Made by a program: the position numbers and the translations under genes | Shown here: piece after piece, positions 1-5,539 of the stretch | How the letters are laid out: every line of letters starts with the position of its first letter | Numbering within the stretch: the first letter of the stretch is position 1 | The notes under the pieces: model-generated | Told to the model about the DNA's origin: nothing | Database searches by the model: none | What the model saw: only the letters and a program-made list of their open reading frames with translations | Source: an uncultured Eubacteriales bacterium | GTDB taxonomy: Bacteria; Bacillota; Clostridia; Christensenellales; Borkfalkiaceae | Assembly (NCBI GenBank): GCA_902767455.1 | Contig: CACXHH010000043.1 | Coordinates: 1-5,539, forward strand | Reading direction: 5' to 3' | DNA length: 5,539 nt

Positions 1-1412
1 GCGTAAGCTTTAAGGAATACCGACGAGTCGTCGCCGTCGAAAGATACTTTTTTAAGTTTGAGCGTCAGCAGTATGCCGTCGAAAACGACGTCCACCTTCT
101 TATGATACCCCGTTAAGACGAGCGCTTCGATAATGTGCATCTTAACGTAGTTTCTGACCGTTTCGGAGTAAAGGCGCGAGATAAGATGATTTTTCACTTT
201 TGCAGGCGCGTATTTCATAAGGCAAAGCAGGAAATCGGAAAGCAGATTGTTTGAAAAACTCAACCCGAATTCTGCGTATTCGATGAGTTGGTCGACGGTG
301 TAGCCCTTCAATCTATACTTGCCGCCCGCAACGATGAGTGCGATCTCGGTGATTATTTCAGCCGCCGCCCGCTCCGGAAGCCCGTAAGAAGGTTTAAGCG
401 TAGGAGAAATCGTTTTTGCGTCCGCCGAAAGACACAGGCGGTATAAGAACAGATTTACCACGTCGCGGCTTATATCGTAACCCTTTTTGAAATATTCGGC
501 GCTCGCTTTGAGATCGCCCGCGTTATATAAAAGCACGGCGTACAGATACAGGCTTCGCACTTCGTAAGGGTTATAGTAAAGCGATTTGTCAAGCGCGGGG
601 AAGGCTTTTTCGTCCATACCTATTTCGGCATAGACGCGCGCTATAAAATACCAGTCGGCAGGTTCGTCGCTATCGCACTTTTCGGCTTCGGCAAGGTACT
701 TTTTAAGCTCTTCCTTGTCCTTCTTGTCGAGAAGCTCGCAAACGTACAGCGGAATTTTGCTTCCCTTTTGCGCGACGGAATATTTATCTTTGAGATAATC
801 GGCGATCTCTGCGTCGGAAACGCCCTTTTCCTTCATACAGCACGCGCAGCGGTACGCCGCTTCGTCGTAATCGTCGTATTCGGGCTTGACGAGCGAAAAA
901 CGCCTGATGGCTTCGTCGTAATCGCCCTTGTCGGCGTAGTCCACGGCGGAAACGAACAAGTTGTCCGAACTTAAATTTTCTATCGGATAGGTAACGTAAA
1001 ACTCTGGGAATTCTTCCTTGGTGTAGTCGAAATAATCCATAAGCACGTGGTCGTATTCCTGTTCTTCCTGCGGCTTCAAGGAAAACTCAAGGTCGTAATA
1101 GTAACCCATCATGTAGTTATCCATGGTGATACAATAACACGCCCCGAGCGCGCTGTAAGCGCGAAGTTTTACTTCCGTTTTCGGCGACGAAGACAAGTAT
1201 TTGAACCAGTACTCGCGCGAGAGCGAATATATCTCCATATCGAAATATATCTCGCCTATCGTAGCGTAAACTTCGGGCGTAGCCTTGCCGTCGTCTTCGA
1301 GATTTCTGAGCACGATAAGGCTGCCCGAAAGGTCGCCTTCTTCCTTTCGGCGTTGAGCAAGTTTAAGATATAATTCGTCAAATTGTTCGCGCGGTTTATT
1401 CGTTCGAGCCAT
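1..1412 (-). CDS. TPR-type helical-repeat protein, 3' end cut by window edge
   Basis: The frame is open from an ATG at 1412 to the left edge: 470 full codons plus two bases, with no stop, so the C-terminus lies outside the window. The protein appears cytosolic, with no signal peptide or membrane segment, and is rich in Asp, Glu, Lys and Tyr. TPR-like helix pairs are visible at about residues 47-75, 152-197 (with GDYDEAIRRF), 252-285 (WYFIARVYAEIGMDEKAF) and 286-319 (YLYAVLLYNAGDLKASAEYF). Residues from about 340 to 470 look helical but show no clear TPR pattern. TPR proteins generally act as protein-binding scaffolds, and nothing here identifies the partner. The start is supported by an AGGG at 1417-1420, 4 nt upstream, and by its position inside the end of hslO (17-bp overlap), which suggests translational coupling as the last visible gene of the operon. 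The TPR call is fairly sure; the specific function is unknown. Confidence 0.85.
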   Translation of the reverse strand, partial: MARTNKPREQFDELYLKLAQRRKEEGDLSGSLIVLRNLEDDGKATPEVYATIGEIYFDMEIYSLSREYWFKYLSSSPKTEVKLRAYSALGACYCITMDNYMMGYYYDLEFSLKPQEEQEYDHVLMDYFDYTKEEFPEFYVTYPIENLSSDNLFVSAVDYADKGDYDEAIRRFSLVKPEYDDYDEAAYRCACCMKEKGVSDAEIADYLKDKYSVAQKGSKIPLYVCELLDKKDKEELKKYLAEAEKCDSDEPADWYFIARVYAEIGMDEKAFPALDKSLYYNPYEVRSLYLYAVLLYNAGDLKASAEYFKKGYDISRDVVNLFLYRLCLSADAKTISPTLKPSYGLPERAAAEIITEIALIVAGGKYRLKGYTVDQLIEYAEFGLSFSNNLLSDFLLCLMKYAPAKVKNHLISRLYSETVRNYVKMHIIEALVLTGYHKKVDVVFDGILLTLKLKKVSFDGDDSSVFLKAY

Positions 1413-2274
1413 TTTTCCCTAAAAGGACGTCGATGTCCTCTTTGAAGTATGTGTATTTTTTAGGACAGAAGTGGCATACCACTTCGATTTTTCCTTCTTT
1501 TTCTATGGAAGAATATAACTCTTTTTCGCCGAGAGTTATCAGTATTTTATCAACGTAATCTTTTGAACAGTTGCACTCGTAACGCGGTTCGTACTCTTCA
1601 AACTCGGCGTCCTTGAAGAACTTTTCGACGATGCCTTCTATCCCGCCGTTTTCGATGAGCGTGCTGACGGCGGAAAACTCCGAAAGAAGCTTTTCAGCCA
1701 TGTCGATGCTCTCTTCTTTCGCGCCGGGCATGGGTTGCATGACCACGCCGCCCGCGCCTACGCATTTATAGTCGGTACCTATCTTTACGCCGAGCGCCAT
1801 GCCCGTAGGCTGTTGCTCGCTGAAAGTATAATAGCTTGCGAAGTCTTCGGCTATCTCTCCGCTTATTATGTTACAACTGCCCGTGTAAGGCTCTTTCAAC
1901 CCGAGATTTTTGACTACCGAGATCCTGCCGTGTTTTCCTACGCAGCCCGCCACGTCCAGCTTGCCGAGAGAATTGAGCGGCAAATCGGCGCGCGGATTAT
2001 CTATATAGCCGCGGATATGAAGTTTACTGTCCGAACAGACTACTATCTGACCGCCTACGCCGTCGCCCGTGATGGTGACGGATAATCTGTCGTCGTCGTT
2101 TTTCAAAGACGAAGCCGCCATAAACGCGACCGCCGTCATAGTTCTGCCGAGCGCCGCCGCCGCAAGCGGGGTAAGCCCGTGGTATTCTATCGCCGTGTTG
2201 ACGATATCCGTCGTATCAAGAATCGAAAGGGAAATATCCCCGTCGTATAAAAGTGTTTTAAGTATTCTTCCCAT
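1396..2274 (-). CDS. hslO: Hsp33 redox-regulated molecular chaperone
   Basis: The 292-residue protein matches Hsp33 in length and along its whole course. Family landmarks include LTPLAAAALGRTMTA (34-48), ITGDGVGGQIVV (68-79), LGLKEPYTG (124-132), SGEIAEDFASYYTFSEQQP (138-156) and AGGVVMQPMPGA (174-185). The C-terminal redox switch is intact: C234-N-C236 and C267-H-F-C270 form the CxC and CxxC pairs. In the family these bind zinc when reduced and form disulfides on oxidation, turning the cytosolic protein into an ATP-independent holdase for unfolding proteins. The start agrees with the usual Hsp33 N-terminus, although the ribosome binding site is weak (a GGA-type match at about 2280-2283). The gene begins 16 bp after the methyltransferase stop, and its last 17 bp overlap the TPR gene, so it is an internal operon gene. 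Coupling to upstream translation may compensate for the weak SD. The identification is very secure. Confidence 0.97.
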   Translation of the reverse strand: MGRILKTLLYDGDISLSILDTTDIVNTAIEYHGLTPLAAAALGRTMTAVAFMAASSLKNDDDRLSVTITGDGVGGQIVVCSDSKLHIRGYIDNPRADLPLNSLGKLDVAGCVGKHGRISVVKNLGLKEPYTGSCNIISGEIAEDFASYYTFSEQQPTGMALGVKIGTDYKCVGAGGVVMQPMPGAKEESIDMAEKLLSEFSAVSTLIENGGIEGIVEKFFKDAEFEEYEPRYECNCSKDYVDKILITLGEKELYSSIEKEGKIEVVCHFCPKKYTYFKEDIDVLLGKNGSNE

Positions 2275-2290
2275 AATTTTCCGTTTTGTT

Positions 2291-3028
2291 TTATCGTTTT
2301 TTAGTAGCTATTATCTCTATTCTCTGCGTGTCGGAAAGTATTTCTCCGCCGCCGAAAGCGCAGGCTTTTACGCTTATAAACCCGGCTTCTTTCAAACTCT
2401 TTTCCATAAAAGAAAGCGTGTGTATATACTGAACGTGGCTTTCTTCGCGCTTCTCAAACAGCTCTCCGACGCGCGTAAACACCGACAGTTCCATCTCCAC
2501 GCGGTCGTCGTAAAGCTTGTTGAACCACAGATACGACAGATCGTCGTAATCTTCGCCGAACATATTGTCGCCTATCACGCCGCGAAGTTTATACTCGGTG
2601 GAAAAATCGAACAGCAGCGCGCCGCCGTCGCCAAGCCGCGAAAAGAAGGTTTTAAACGCCTTTTTCAGCCTTTCGGGTGAAAGATAATTCACGCCGTCGT
2701 TGATACAAGTCAGAAAATCGGCTTTTTTAAAGCTTTTAAGGCAGGTCATGTCCTGCCTTAAAAATTCAACGTTGAGATTTTCTTTTGCGCACAGTTTTTT
2801 CGCTTCGGTGAGCATCTCTTCCGAAATATCAACGCCCACCACGTCGTAGCCCGCGCGTTTTATTGCGCGGGTGAAATAGCCGCTTCCGCAGGCAAGATCG
2901 TAGCCGAACGCGCCCGACGAAACGTTTTCGTTCAAAAGCGTGATCAGCCTGTCCGCCCAGCGTCTGTAATCGTCGCCGTCCATAAGCGTTTCGTACACCT
3001 TTGACAGCGCGCTGTAAGCTTTATTCAT
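2291..3028 (-). CDS. Class I SAM-dependent methyltransferase, YqeM-like
   Basis: This 245-residue protein has a Rossmann-type methyltransferase core. Motif I is YDLACGSG at 43-50 (the glycine-rich SAM loop). The acidic residue binding the SAM ribose is D67 in VVGVDISEEML. RQDM (91-94) corresponds to the adenine-binding strand, CINDGVNYL (108-116) is the motif IV region, and GGALLFDFST (135-144) is the following core strand. Length and order resemble B. subtilis YqeM: an N-terminal SxVYExLM...YxxW segment, SEEML, QDM, NYL, LLFD and a SYLWF segment (165-169). The substrate is unknown, and the similarity does not show whether it is a small molecule, RNA or protein. A good ribosome binding site (AAAGGAA, 3032-3038) supports the start. 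The stop lies 16 bp before hslO. An unusual perfect inverted repeat sits in codons 89-99. The fold is secure, the YqeM resemblance is from memory, and the specific function is unresolved. Confidence 0.92.
   Translation of the reverse strand: MNKAYSALSKVYETLMDGDDYRRWADRLITLLNENVSSGAFGYDLACGSGYFTRAIKRAGYDVVGVDISEEMLTEAKKLCAKENLNVEFLRQDMTCLKSFKKADFLTCINDGVNYLSPERLKKAFKTFFSRLGDGGALLFDFSTEYKLRGVIGDNMFGEDYDDLSYLWFNKLYDDRVEMELSVFTRVGELFEKREESHVQYIHTLSFMEKSLKEAGFISVKACAFGGGEILSDTQRIEIIATKKR
2734..2763. repeat. Perfect 12-bp inverted repeat with 6-nt loop inside the methyltransferase gene
   Basis: The left arm TTTTAAGGCAGG (2734-2745) and right arm CCTGCCTTAAAA (2752-2763) are exact reverse complements, separated by TCATGT (2746-2751). 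In the minus-strand mRNA this would form a 12-bp hairpin with loop ACAUGA across codons 89-98, which include the conserved QDM segment. It is followed in the mRNA by GCUUUAAAAAAGC, which can form a second, weak 5-bp hairpin. Neither strand has the run of U needed for an intrinsic terminator. Confidence 0.9.
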
Positions 3029-3050
3029 ACTTTCCTTTTACGTTGTAAAA

Positions 3051-4406
3051 TCACTTTTTGGATTTTTTGCCCGATTTTTTAGTCTTCGTCGAAGCCGCGT
3101 CATCTTCCGGGCGGGGTAAGGTTTCGTTGACGGTGCCTTCCGTCGCCTGCTCCGTCGAGCCCGAAACTTCTTCGGGTATCTCGAATTCTTCTTCAACGGT
3201 GCCGTGCGCCTTCATATACGCGTCGGGATCCTTTGAATATTCTTCGGCGTCATTTTTCATTTCGAGCTTGCTTTCGTTGACCTTCCTGATATCGGCAAGG
3301 GTAAACATCGCGGGGAGTTCGCAAACGGTAACGTCTTCGTCGGTCACGGGTTTGGCAACTGCGGCAAAACTTTCGACCGCGCCTACCGTTTCGTAGCCCG
3401 CCTCTTCGGAAACGCCCGAAGTCGTAGCGGCTTCGCGAGCTTTTTTCTTGGCGGCGTCCGCTTCGGTGGGAACGTAGGCGGTAGCGTTGCCGTTGATGAA
3501 CTTATCATATATCCATTGACTGTAAACGGTCCATACGAGCATAAAGAAAGATATTCCTATGAGCGCGATAGCAAGCACGCCGAGCATAAGGAAGGTCGTT
3601 CCGAGCATAAGGAATACGAAGGGAATAAGCGCGAATACCGCAAAGAAAATGTTGAGCGGGATAAGCACGGCGGATATAAGCGCGCTGTTGCGCATCAATT
3701 TGAAGAAGTTGCCTTTGTACGTTACCGACATCGAGAGCATCGCCATAAACCACAGCGACGCGAACACGACGGCAACGATGAGAAGTATCTTCGCAACTAT
3801 CTCGTACCACTTTTTTCCGCCCGCCATAGCGCCCGAATAGTCGAGATAGGACATACCTATAAACGCCGACGCGAAAACTACCGTAAACAAAACGGTGGAA
3901 ATGACCACGGGCACGATATTGCGCTTTATCCCGAGCCAGAAGTCTTTGAAAAGATTTACGGGCTCGCCCCAGCACATATTACGCATAACGTACATTCCGC
4001 CCGAAAGCCCTATCGACAGCCAAAGCCCCATTATCGGGAGTTTCAGGAAGAAGTACATATTGATATCGAGATTGATGGCTTCTTCAAGACCTACGAGGTT
4101 GGGGAAGGGCACGTACCCTACGCCGAGATTTGCCGAGAACGGCGCGTTGTGCGCGAGAGTATACTGTTGAGAAAACCTTACGAACAAAAAGTACGCTATC
4201 GGCGCGAAAAACAACAGCATAATAAGGTTTAATCCTACTATTTTCCCTAAATTCGATCTCAATATTTCCGCGCCGTACGCCCAGCGACCTACGTTGATAT
4301 TATTGCGGTAAAACCCGTCGCGCCCGGAAACGTCAGTAAGCCCTTTGGAATACGATTCTCCGCGTTTGTCGACGACGCGCTTCTTTGAAGAACTCTTTTT
4401 AGCCAT
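3051..4406 (-). CDS. YesL/DUF624-like six-helix membrane protein with long charged C-terminal tail
   Basis: A 451-residue integral membrane protein. The N-terminus is lysine-rich and soluble (MAKKSSSKKR), and about six hydrophobic segments follow: 54-76, 117-138, 164-187, 204-227, 243-266 and 272-296. Positive charges in the N-terminus, in 139-163 and in 228-240 predict both ends in the cytoplasm. The segment order and motifs such as GRWAYGAEILRSNLGKIVGLN, LFKDFWLGIKRN and FFKLMRNSALIS recall the YesL/DUF624 family, whose function is poorly known; some members sit beside sugar-transport genes, but none is visible here. The tail from about 300 to 451 is hydrophilic, rich in Glu, Thr and Ala, and ends in a lysine-rich stretch (KTKKSGKKSKK). 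It is probably disordered and is longer than I expect for the family. The start has an excellent SD (AAGAGGT, 4412-4418, 5-nt spacer). It is first in the operon, 22 bp before the methyltransferase. The membrane topology is secure and the family assignment is tentative. Confidence 0.8.
   Translation of the reverse strand: MAKKSSSKKRVVDKRGESYSKGLTDVSGRDGFYRNNINVGRWAYGAEILRSNLGKIVGLNLIMLLFFAPIAYFLFVRFSQQYTLAHNAPFSANLGVGYVPFPNLVGLEEAINLDINMYFFLKLPIMGLWLSIGLSGGMYVMRNMCWGEPVNLFKDFWLGIKRNIVPVVISTVLFTVVFASAFIGMSYLDYSGAMAGGKKWYEIVAKILLIVAVVFASLWFMAMLSMSVTYKGNFFKLMRNSALISAVLIPLNIFFAVFALIPFVFLMLGTTFLMLGVLAIALIGISFFMLVWTVYSQWIYDKFINGNATAYVPTEADAAKKKAREAATTSGVSEEAGYETVGAVESFAAVAKPVTDEDVTVCELPAMFTLADIRKVNESKLEMKNDAEEYSKDPDAYMKAHGTVEEEFEIPEEVSGSTEQATEGTVNETLPRPEDDAASTKTKKSGKKSKK
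3580..3614. repeat. Short in-frame direct repeat inside the membrane-protein gene
   Basis: The 14-mer CCGAGCATAAGGAA occurs at 3580-3593 and again at 3601-3614, a 21-nt step. It encodes FLMLG twice (residues 265-269 and 272-276), at the turn between predicted membrane helices 5 and 6. This looks like a small heptapeptide duplication within the gene rather than a mobile or regulatory repeat. Confidence 0.7.
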
Positions 4407-4411
4407 TTTTT

Positions 4412-4418
4412 ACCTCTT
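4412..4418 (-). promoter_or_regulatory. Ribosome binding site of the membrane-protein gene
   Basis: Read on the minus strand the sequence is AAGAGGT, followed by five A residues and then the ATG at 4406. It is the strongest SD in the left operon and fixes the start of the first gene. Confidence 0.85.
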
Positions 4419-4472
4419 CGATCAGCCTTGATTTTTGCGATTTTCTACAAATGCGCATAAAATCTTAATTAT

Positions 4473-4501
4473 ATAATATACTAAAATATAAATTATTACA
4501 A
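4473..4501 (-). promoter_or_regulatory. Sigma-A-type promoter of the left operon
   Basis: On the minus strand, TTGTAA (4501-4496) lies 17 bp from TATTAT (4478-4473), matching 4 of 6 and 5 of 6 consensus bases. A consensus TATAAT (4473-4468) overlaps by one base but has no well-placed -35. Transcription would start near 4466 and give a leader of about 60 nt before the membrane-protein gene. The AT-rich composition raises the risk of chance matches, but the ideal spacer and position favour this call. Confidence 0.65.
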
Positions 4502-4531
4502 ATAAAAACAAGGCCGATAGCGAAAAAAACT

Positions 4532-4560
4532 TTGCTTTTTAATTTTTTTTGTGCTAATAT
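4532..4560 (+). promoter_or_regulatory. Sigma-A-type promoter of asd with extended -10
   Basis: TTGCTT (4532-4537) is followed after 17 bp by TAATAT (4555-4560), with TG one base upstream of the -10 (TGCTAATAT), as in an extended -10 promoter. A-tracts and T-tracts surround it. The predicted start near 4567 leaves a leader of about 35 nt, too short for a riboswitch or T-box, so asd control, if any, would act at transcription initiation. Confidence 0.65.
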
Positions 4561-4592
4561 AGTCTTGTATTTATCAGCTGAAACTGTTTTTC

Positions 4593-4596
4593 GGAG
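4593..4596 (+). promoter_or_regulatory. Ribosome binding site of asd
   Basis: GGAG stands 5 nt before the ATG at 4602. That ATG leads directly into the beta strand and GATGVVG loop expected at the very N-terminus of aspartate-semialdehyde dehydrogenase, so the start is well determined. Confidence 0.8.
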
Positions 4597-4601
4597 TTTT
4601 G

Positions 4602-5539
4602 ATGAATATCGCAATAGTCGGCGCTACGGGCGTGGTAGGAAGAAAAATGATCTCCGTATTGAACGAACGCCGTATCCCGATAGACGAATGCGCGCTTTTC
4701 GCGAGCGAAAAAAGTTCCGGGCAAACGTTTTCCGTTGCGGGAAAGCTATGTAAGGTCAACGTCTTGAACGAGCTTTCGCCCTCGCTTTTCAAATTCGATT
4801 ACGCGCTCTTTTCCGCAGGCGCGGAGGTAAGCGAAAAATTCGCGCCGTCGTTTGCAAGAGCGGGCGCCGTCGTAATAGATAATTCACGCGCGTTCAGACA
4901 GGACGAAAACGTTCCGCTCGTAGTCCCGTGCGTGAACGGCGAAGATATATTCTTTAATCACGGGATAATCGCCAACCCCAACTGTTCCACCATTCAGGCG
5001 GTCACCGTTTTGAAGCCGCTGCACTCGGCTTTTGGAATAAAACGCGTCGTGTATACGACTTTTCAGGCGGTTTCCGGCGCCGGGCGGCGCGGGATAGACG
5101 ATTTGAAAAACGGCGTTCTCGGAAGAAAAAACGAGTTCTTCCCCACCCCTATCTTTTCAAATTGTATTCCGCATATAGATTCTTTTTTACCCAACGGTTA
5201 CACCCGCGAAGAACGCAAAATGATCGACGAAACGCGTAAAATACTGCACTTACCCGACCTTAACGTGACGGCGACGTGCGTTCGCGTACCCGTATTCAAC
5301 TGTCACTCGGAAAGCGTGAACGTGACTTTTGAAAAAAGCTTTACTCTTAAAGATATTTACGACGTCCTGCAAAGCGCCCCGAACGTAAAGCTTTATCGCG
5401 GAAAAGATTACCCCACCGCCGTCGACGCCGACGGTAAAGACGAAGTTTTCGTCGGAAGGGTGAGGCTCGACGGTTCCGAAAAGAATTCGATAAACTTCTG
5501 GTGCGTAGCCGACAATCTCCTATGCGGAGCCGCGGCAAA
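4602..5539 (+). CDS. asd: Aspartate-semialdehyde dehydrogenase, extreme 3' end cut by window edge
   Basis: The enzyme reduces aspartyl phosphate with NADPH to aspartate semialdehyde, the branch point to diaminopimelate/lysine, threonine and methionine, in the cytosol. The window holds 312 codons plus two bases. The N-terminal NADP loop is GATGVVG (7-13). DNSRAFR (93-99) contains the phosphate-binding arginine R99. The catalytic cysteine is C128 in NPNCST (125-130), and Q155 lies in FQAVSGAG. EERK (203-206) holds the substrate-contacting Glu and Lys region, with R228 in RVPV and the catalytic H235. The protein ends in DNLLCGAAA, normally about 15-25 residues before the C-terminus, so little is missing. 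Several positions differ from the common consensus as I remember it: VPEVN is VPCVN (C110), GHSE is CHSE (C234), and the Lys of DNLRKGAA is C308. Catalytic residues are intact, so it should be active. It may head a lysine operon, but downstream genes are not visible. Confidence 0.97.
   Translation, partial: MNIAIVGATGVVGRKMISVLNERRIPIDECALFASEKSSGQTFSVAGKLCKVNVLNELSPSLFKFDYALFSAGAEVSEKFAPSFARAGAVVIDNSRAFRQDENVPLVVPCVNGEDIFFNHGIIANPNCSTIQAVTVLKPLHSAFGIKRVVYTTFQAVSGAGRRGIDDLKNGVLGRKNEFFPTPIFSNCIPHIDSFLPNGYTREERKMIDETRKILHLPDLNVTATCVRVPVFNCHSESVNVTFEKSFTLKDIYDVLQSAPNVKLYRGKDYPTAVDADGKDEVFVGRVRLDGSEKNSINFWCVADNLLCGAAA

Larger units (their letters stand above)
4407..4601. other. AT-rich divergent intergenic region
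   Basis: This 195-bp non-coding stretch separates the divergently transcribed membrane-protein operon and asd. It is far richer in A and T than the flanking genes, with A-tracts and T-tracts around 4521-4550. It holds one promoter for each direction and both ribosome binding sites. I see no tRNA, terminator or riboswitch-like fold in it. Confidence 0.9.

Noticed and set aside
2069..2680. Plus-strand open frame (203 codons) spanning the hslO/methyltransferase junction
   Set aside because: It crosses two well-supported minus-strand genes and their ribosome site, and its product has no recognisable family features.
2850..2871. 7-bp inverted repeat CCCGCGC / GCGCGGG in the methyltransferase gene
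   Set aside because: Short GC-rich stems arise easily from adjacent Arg and Ala codons, and there is no U-tract, so it is not a terminator.
3516..4232. Long plus-strand open frame (238 codons) opposite the membrane-protein gene
   Set aside because: It is antisense to a clear membrane protein, lacks a recognisable domain, and is extremely rich in Arg, His, Glu and Tyr, as expected from a mirrored frame of this codon use.
4451..4458. ATGCGCAT palindrome just downstream of the predicted left-operon start, a possible operator
   Set aside because: About one 8-bp palindrome is expected by chance in a region of this size, and there is no second copy.
4574..4581. TCAGCTGA palindrome in the asd leader
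   Set aside because: Same chance expectation as the other 8-bp palindrome, no extension of the arms and no known site recognised.
4407..4601. Lysine riboswitch or T-box leader ahead of asd
   Set aside because: The region is AT-rich with no conserved stem set, and the best promoter leaves only about 35 nt of leader.
4532..4753. Plus-strand frame starting inside the asd promoter region and overlapping asd
   Set aside because: It is out of frame with asd, which has intact catalytic motifs and its own ribosome site.
1..5539. Mobile element, CRISPR array, toxin-antitoxin or phage-defence module
   Set aside because: No transposase, integrase, terminal repeats, spaced direct repeats, nuclease or helicase motifs were seen, and the genes read as chromosomal housekeeping or conserved genes.

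Overview
The window looks like ordinary chromosomal DNA from a low-to-moderate GC Gram-positive bacterium. An anaerobic member of the Clostridia (Bacillota), perhaps an uncultured gut lineage, is my best guess. The grounds are a Firmicutes-style zinc-type Hsp33, a methyltransferase resembling Bacillus subtilis YqeM, a YesL/DUF624-like membrane protein, SD-type ribosome binding sites with short spacers, an aspartate-semialdehyde dehydrogenase rich in cysteine, and a very AT-rich intergenic region beside coding DNA of roughly balanced GC. The taxonomic placement is inference from protein resemblance and was not tested.

Layout: two divergent transcription units are separated by one 195-bp AT-rich region (4407-4601). 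The left unit runs on the minus strand and contains, in transcription order, a six-helix YesL-like membrane protein with a long charged tail (4406-3051), a YqeM-like class I SAM methyltransferase (3028-2291), the redox-regulated chaperone Hsp33/HslO (2274-1396), and a TPR-type helical-repeat protein (from 1412, running off the left edge). Gaps are 22 bp and 16 bp, followed by a 17-bp overlap, so this is almost certainly one operon, and I see no terminator inside it. The right unit starts with asd on the plus strand (from 4602). It covers 312 codons and is cut by the window edge only a little before its expected C-terminus.

The intergenic region carries a convincing sigma-A-type promoter for each direction, each with a 17-bp spacer. 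The implied leaders are short, about 35 nt for asd and about 60 nt for the operon. That leaves no room for a lysine riboswitch ahead of asd.

How the genes fit together: asd supplies aspartate semialdehyde for lysine/diaminopimelate, threonine and methionine synthesis. The divergent operon joins a stress chaperone, a methyltransferase of unknown substrate, a membrane protein and a TPR scaffold. No common pathway can be shown from sequence alone. The most unusual DNA-level signal is a perfect 12-bp inverted repeat with a 6-nt loop inside the methyltransferase gene. No mobile element, CRISPR array, tRNA or rRNA was found, and I do not see clear evidence of a new defence or biosynthetic system here.
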